Shown: positions 6,042 through 8,897 of the stretch, in pieces
Layout of the letters: every line of letters starts with the position of its first letter
How positions within the stretch are numbered: position 1 is the stretch's first letter
DNA from: Candidatus Portnoybacteria bacterium CG08_land_8_20_14_0_20_40_83
Lineage (GTDB): Bacteria > Patescibacteriota > Minisyncoccia > Portnoybacterales > GWB1-42-6
Direction: 5' to 3'
DNA length: 8,897 bases
NCBI GenBank assembly: GCA_002774415.1
Contig: PEYL01000011.1
Coordinates: forward strand, 1 to 8,897
Program-made: the position numbers and the translations under genes
Notes under the pieces: model-generated
Told to the model about the DNA's origin: nothing
What the model saw: the letters and a program-made list of their open reading frames with translations, nothing else
The model's database searches: none

Positions 6042-7151
6042 TTAATTTACATTATACCCCAGTTTCTTTACAAAATCCATAATTTCCTGCCTGAATTTTT
6101 CCTGGCAAAACCTCTCTGCCCATTTACGGATGACAAGTGGACTGTATTTTGATAAATTATCGCGCAACCGGCGCACGCCATCTGCCAAAATTTCGGGCGT
6201 GGAATCATAAAAAAATTCGCCTGTGGCGCCTCGAAGAACGGTTTCCAACGCTCCTCCGGCTCCAAATGCCAAGACTGGCTTACCCCAACCCATTGCCTCA
6301 ACCGGTGCTATGCCAAAATCATCTTCCCCTGCAAAAATAAAAGCGGTGCAATTTTTTAGGTACTTATTTTTTTCTTTTTCATCTCTCCATCCCAAAATAT
6401 GGATATTGGGAGCGGCAAGTTTAAGTAGCTTTTTGTAGTCCGGACCTTCCCCGATAACAACCAAAGGCAATTTTAATTTATTAAATGCTTCAACTGCCAA
6501 ATCAATTTTTTTATAAGAAGTGAGTTGAGAAATAATTAAAAAATAATTTTTATCTCGAGCTTCGATAAATTCGCTGAAAGAAGGAAGCTTAACAGGGGGA
6601 TAAATAATTTTAGCATCCTGGCGATAATATTTTTTTATTTTATCTCTGGTCGCCCTTGAATTGGCAATAAAATAATCAACTCTTTTTGAAGAAGATTTAT
6701 CCCAAATTCTCAAATAATGAACCAAGGTTCTTGCCAGGACCGACCTAACAAAACCAAGATGCATATCTTTGACATACTCGTGGCTCCAATCCCAAAGAAA
6801 CCTGGAGGGCGAATGGCAATAACAGATATGGATGGTGCCTGGCCGAGTTATAATTGATTTGGCAAAAGCCGATGAGGAAGAAATAACTAAATCAAAATCT
6901 CTTAAATCGAAGCTTTCTGCAGCAATCGGCAAAAGCGGCAAAAGATGCTTGTACCTGCTTTTTAAAAATTTTGGGAATTTCTGTAAAAAAGATGTTTGAA
7001 CCTTTTGCGGCGGAAACCACTGCGACATTTTTCTTTCGTCATACAAAAGCGTGTAAATCGGCGCTTCAGGAAAAAGATTATACAATTCCAAAAGAACCCC
7101 CTCTGCGCCCCCCAATCGTATAAGATAATCATGAACCAGAGCAACCTTCAT
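6042..7151 (-). CDS. GT4-family glycosyltransferase (WbaZ-like mannosyltransferase type)
   Basis: This 369-residue GT-B enzyme begins MKVALVHDYL and has the acceptor-side GGAE (residues 14-17), the subfamily stretch CYCHSPSRFLWDW (110-122), the inter-domain IANSRATRDKIKKYY (162-176) and YPPV (184-187). The donor-side half has SQLTSYKKIDLAVEAF (208-223), VIGEGPD, LGWRDEKE and FAGEDDFGIAPVEAMGWGKPV. The family E-x7-E pair appears as Asp277-x7-Glu285, so the first acid is Asp. Such enzymes move a hexose, often mannose from GDP-mannose, onto a lipid-linked or surface glycan; the exact sugar cannot be read. I place the start at ATG 7151 rather than TTG 7157, because MKVALVHDYL is the usual first strand. 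It follows the other glycosyltransferase by 24 bases and closes the cassette. Confidence 0.9.
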   Translation of the reverse strand: MKVALVHDYLIRLGGAEGVLLELYNLFPEAPIYTLLYDERKMSQWFPPQKVQTSFLQKFPKFLKSRYKHLLPLLPIAAESFDLRDFDLVISSSSAFAKSIITRPGTIHICYCHSPSRFLWDWSHEYVKDMHLGFVRSVLARTLVHYLRIWDKSSSKRVDYFIANSRATRDKIKKYYRQDAKIIYPPVKLPSFSEFIEARDKNYFLIISQLTSYKKIDLAVEAFNKLKLPLVVIGEGPDYKKLLKLAAPNIHILGWRDEKEKNKYLKNCTAFIFAGEDDFGIAPVEAMGWGKPVLAFGAGGALETVLRGATGEFFYDSTPEILADGVRRLRDNLSKYSPLVIRKWAERFCQEKFRQEIMDFVKKLGYNVN

Positions 7152-7175
7152 CGGCAAAATTTTTTCTTTAAAAAG

Positions 7176-8345
7176 TTAGCTTGTCATTATCCGTAAAGTT
7201 TCCCTCGCGCATTTCTCCCAGCTAAATCTCTTTATGTTATCAAACCCCAATTCTATCAGCTTATCACGCAGGGCTTTATCGTCAATTATTTTATAAACAG
7301 CCTGGGCAATTTGTTCGGGATTATTTGGATCAATCAGCAAAGCCGAATCCCTTGCGACTTCCCGAATGCTTGAAACATTGGAGCTAACCACTGGCACGCC
7401 CGCTGCCTGCGCCTCCAAAATCGGCATCCCAAAACCTTCATAGAAAGTCGGAAATAAAAAAGCGTCCGCACCTCGCAAAAGCTTCCATTTTTCCGCCTCG
7501 CTGACATAACCGAGCTCTCGCACTTGACGGAGAACATTTCTCCGTTGCAACGGAGAAATGTTCTCCGTCAGCGCTAACTTTATTTTTTCATAACCATATC
7601 CCGGCGCGCCGGCCAAAATCAACTCGTGAGAAATTTTGTATTTCTCTTTTAAAATCTTATATACTTCTAAAATTCCTAAAATATTTTTCTTCAACTCAAT
7701 CCGGCCAATATATAATAAGGTTGGAATTTTTCCCTGATTACATATCTCACGATCGTGAAATATGTAATCGGAGGAATGAACATCGCAACGTGAAATTTTT
7801 ACGCCATGATATACAACTTCAATTTTACCCACATCAGCTCGATAAAATTTTATTATATCGCGTTTCGTGTTCTCCGATACCGCAATAATTTTTCTCGCAT
7901 GCTTAACCGCGTAGCGAGTGCTCCAGCGCAAATAATTTCTGAACCAAAACGGATAATATTCGGGAAAATATTCGTATTCCAAGCCGTGAATTGTCACGAC
8001 CGAATTTTTTGGATGGAAACGCGGTAAAACGTGCACAGGAATAAAAAGCACATCGGGTTTATTAAAAACCATATGAGATGCCAACCTTATCTGCGTCCAC
8101 ATTGACAAAGGCCAGTTTAGCTTCCTTACTTCGAAATTTATCGGCAATTCAAAATCGAAATATTTATTATTCGAGTCATTTAAGTGAATTCGGGTATTGG
8201 TGTCACTTTTTGGAACGTAAAGAAAAAACCGATGCGCCTTGGCTTCTGGCAGCATCGTTAAATGTTTTATCAATTGATAACAATATTCCTCAACGCCTGT
8301 CCGTGGCTGCTTTAAAGCCGCAGCGGCATTTATACCGATAGTCAT
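7176..8345 (-). CDS. GT4-family glycosyltransferase with two in-frame palindromes
   Basis: This 389-residue GT-B enzyme starts MTIGINAAAALKQPRTGVEEY. The N-terminal domain has DVLFIPVHVLP and VVTIHGLEYEYFPEYYP (116-132), then IIAVSENTKRDIIKFY (153-168) and VVYHGV (177-182). The donor domain has LLYIGRIELKKNILGILE, LAGAPGYGYEKI, ELGYVSEAEKWKLLRGADAFLFPTFYEGFGMPILEA and the nucleotide-sugar E-x7-E pair Glu303/Glu311. It probably adds a hexose to a cell-surface glycan, together with the next gene 24 bases downstream. Donor and acceptor are not readable. Two DNA palindromes lie inside the gene, coding for residues 193-204 and 259-274; both fall in linkers where related proteins usually carry unlike sequence. 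The ORF stays open, so the enzyme may be active. No Shine-Dalgarno motif precedes ATG 8345. Confidence 0.92.
   Translation of the reverse strand: MTIGINAAAALKQPRTGVEEYCYQLIKHLTMLPEAKAHRFFLYVPKSDTNTRIHLNDSNNKYFDFELPINFEVRKLNWPLSMWTQIRLASHMVFNKPDVLFIPVHVLPRFHPKNSVVTIHGLEYEYFPEYYPFWFRNYLRWSTRYAVKHARKIIAVSENTKRDIIKFYRADVGKIEVVYHGVKISRCDVHSSDYIFHDREICNQGKIPTLLYIGRIELKKNILGILEVYKILKEKYKISHELILAGAPGYGYEKIKLALTENISPLQRRNVLRQVRELGYVSEAEKWKLLRGADAFLFPTFYEGFGMPILEAQAAGVPVVSSNVSSIREVARDSALLIDPNNPEQIAQAVYKIIDDKALRDKLIELGFDNIKRFSWEKCARETLRIMTS
7525..7570. repeat. Perfect 46-bp palindrome inside glycosyltransferase gene
   Basis: The half TGACGGAGAACATTTCTCCG plus TTG (7525-7547) is followed without a loop by its exact inverse complement (7548-7570); all 23 pairs match. 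It codes for residues 259-274 (LTENISPLQRRNVLRQ), just before the conserved VRELGYVS strand. Each half also has an inner partial inverted repeat, CGGAGAA with TTCTCCG. Coding constraint does not explain such symmetry. Confidence 0.95.
7736..7769. repeat. Near-perfect 34-bp palindrome inside glycosyltransferase gene
   Basis: GATTACATATCTCACGA (7736-7752) and TCGTGAAATATGTAATC (7753-7769) match at 16 of 17 pairs; the only mismatch is C7746 with A7759. It starts exactly on a codon boundary and codes for residues 193-203 (DYIFHDREICN) plus the first base of codon 204. This is the linker between the N-terminal domain and the LLYIGRIE strand. Its sequence is unrelated to the palindrome at 7525-7570. 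Confidence 0.9.
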
Positions 8346-8366
8346 GTCTTTATTTAAAAATATAAC

Positions 8367-8609
8367 TTATTTTCGGCAACATACACAATCACATAAATAT
8401 CCTGTAACTTTTCCTAAAAATTTTGTTCCGGTGCATGCCGGTCTAAAAAGTGACCCTGGTTCTTTGACTTCGCCTCCTTGTACTGTACATTGTTCGATAG
8501 TCAGTATGCGATTGTGATTTCTTATAAAAAAGAAATATACTCCATAACTGACAGCTGTTATTATGATTACTGTAATTAATAAAATTAAGATTTTTATTTT
8601 TTTTGACAT
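8367..8609 (-). CDS. Small membrane-anchored cysteine-rich protein, unknown function
   Basis: This 80-residue protein begins MSKKIKILILL and has a basic start, then one strong hydrophobic segment (residues 5-29), which is a signal anchor or uncleaved signal peptide. The outside part of about 50 residues has six cysteines (41, 59, 73, 75, 77, 78) in the pattern QCTVQGGEV, PACTGTKFLG, YLCDCVCC. They could form disulfides or a metal site. No lipobox is evident. The ORF could start earlier, at 8660, but that would place the start inside repeat copy B and put 17 odd residues before the normal basic-hydrophobic start, so I prefer 8609. It ends 21 bases before the first glycosyltransferase and probably shares its transcript. 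I do not recognise the family; the protein has clear secreted-protein design, but the role is unknown. Confidence 0.75.
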   Translation of the reverse strand: MSKKIKILILLITVIIITAVSYGVYFFFIRNHNRILTIEQCTVQGGEVKEPGSLFRPACTGTKFLGKVTGYLCDCVCCRK

Positions 8610-8620
8610 TAAATTAATCT

Positions 8621-8798
8621 TGCATGCGAAAAATTTTGTAATAAATTTGAGATGAGTCAAGCGTAAAAATCGCGTGCTATGCCTTGGGCGACGCCAAAGG
8701 CGGCGTGCATAGCGATTTTAGCGAGACAAATCCAAATTTCTCAAAATTTTATCGCTGCAAAGAACTCTTTTGTTACTTTTCTGGTTACAGAAAAGTAA
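8621..8798. repeat. Composite palindromic element, copy B
   Basis: A long imperfect palindrome (left arm about 8621-8683, right arm about 8698-8759) is followed 13 bp later by a perfect 11-bp stem, TTACTTTTCTG (8773-8783) and CAGAAAAGTAA (8788-8798), with loop GTTA. Paired arm words include GCGAAAAATTTTG / TCAAAATTTTATCGC, AGCGTAAAAATCGC / GCGATTTTAGCG and GCTATGC / GCATAGC. The design, order and orientation equal copy A at 5837-6015. It fills the 196-bp gap between the partial mreB and the small cysteine-rich gene; no ORF is seen in it. Confidence 0.8.
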
Positions 8799-8805
8799 GA
8801 CAAAC

Positions 8806-8897
8806 TTATTTTTTACTCATCACGCTCCTTTTATAGACTTCGAGATGCTCCAGCGCTATTCCCGTTCCCTTTGCCACGCAAAACAGCGGGTCCTCGG
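8806..8897 (-). CDS. mreB: Second MreB paralog, C-terminal fragment
   Basis: The last 29 residues of a gene entering from the right edge read EDPLFCVAKGTGIALEHLEV and then YKRSVMSKK before the TAA at 8806-8808. This is the C-terminal signature of MreB/Mbl proteins (D-P-L, V-A-x-G-x-G, A-L-E), and it aligns with residues 316-339 of the complete MreB at 1573-2625 (EDPLTAVVRGCGIVLEDIDA). It is therefore a paralog with clear differences, not a duplicate. MreB paralogs commonly co-polymerise or divide labour in wall synthesis. Repeat copy B starts 7 bases after the stop codon. Because the nucleotide-binding part lies outside the window, whether it is intact cannot be judged. Confidence 0.85.
   Translation of the reverse strand, partial: EDPLFCVAKGTGIALEHLEVYKRSVMSKK

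Noticed and set aside
7152..7157. TTG start giving a two-residue longer glycosyltransferase
   Set aside because: The ATG six bases further in gives the classical N-terminal strand MKVALVHDYL, and there is no ribosome binding site favouring the TTG.
8267..8280. 14-bp palindrome TTATCAATTGATAA in the glycosyltransferase gene
   Set aside because: It is short and AT-rich, and codes for a normal helix segment (CYQLIK), so chance is enough.
8626..8660. TTGACT word on the minus strand as a -35 box for the small gene
   Set aside because: It belongs to the palindrome arm of copy B, and no good -10 hexamer stands at 16-18 bases.

Overview
The window is a dense, AT-rich bacterial segment in which every gene I can support lies on the minus strand, so it is best read from right to left. 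The content (two MreB-type actins, MreC, MreD, the start of a PBP2, an RseP-type protease, Frr, a delta' clamp-loader subunit, GT4 glycosyltransferases), the short proteins, the near absence of Shine-Dalgarno sequences and the palindrome-rich gaps together suggest a Candidate Phyla Radiation (Patescibacteria, probably Parcubacteria-like) genome. That placement is inferred from gene order and protein style, not from a marker-gene tree. The standard genetic code reads all genes cleanly.

Layout in transcription order: the C-terminal tail of a first MreB paralog (right edge); a composite palindromic element (copy B); a compact three-gene cassette made of a small membrane-anchored cysteine-rich protein and two GT4 glycosyltransferases; a second copy of the composite element in the same orientation (copy A); then holB, frr, rseP, mreB, mreC, mreD and the first codons of mrdA (PBP2), which runs off the left edge. 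The second half is a growth and cell-shape block: MreB filaments, MreC/MreD and PBP2 form the elongasome. RseP, Frr and HolB are housekeeping genes that share the transcription direction. The glycosyltransferase cassette probably makes a surface glycan.

The most interesting signals lie outside the classical genes. (1) Two composite palindrome-plus-hairpin elements of almost equal length (179 and 178 bp) bracket the glycosyltransferase cassette as direct repeats. (2) The first glycosyltransferase gene carries a perfect 46-bp palindrome and a 34-bp near-perfect palindrome, both read in frame and both in predicted linker segments. (3) Several gaps of the housekeeping block hold short tandem arrays with a 7-bp period, each with a different heptamer. 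(4) The mreC-mreD gap carries a 158-bp cluster of hairpins, one of them right in front of the mreD start. No tRNA, rRNA, CRISPR array, transposase or convincing rho-independent terminator was seen.
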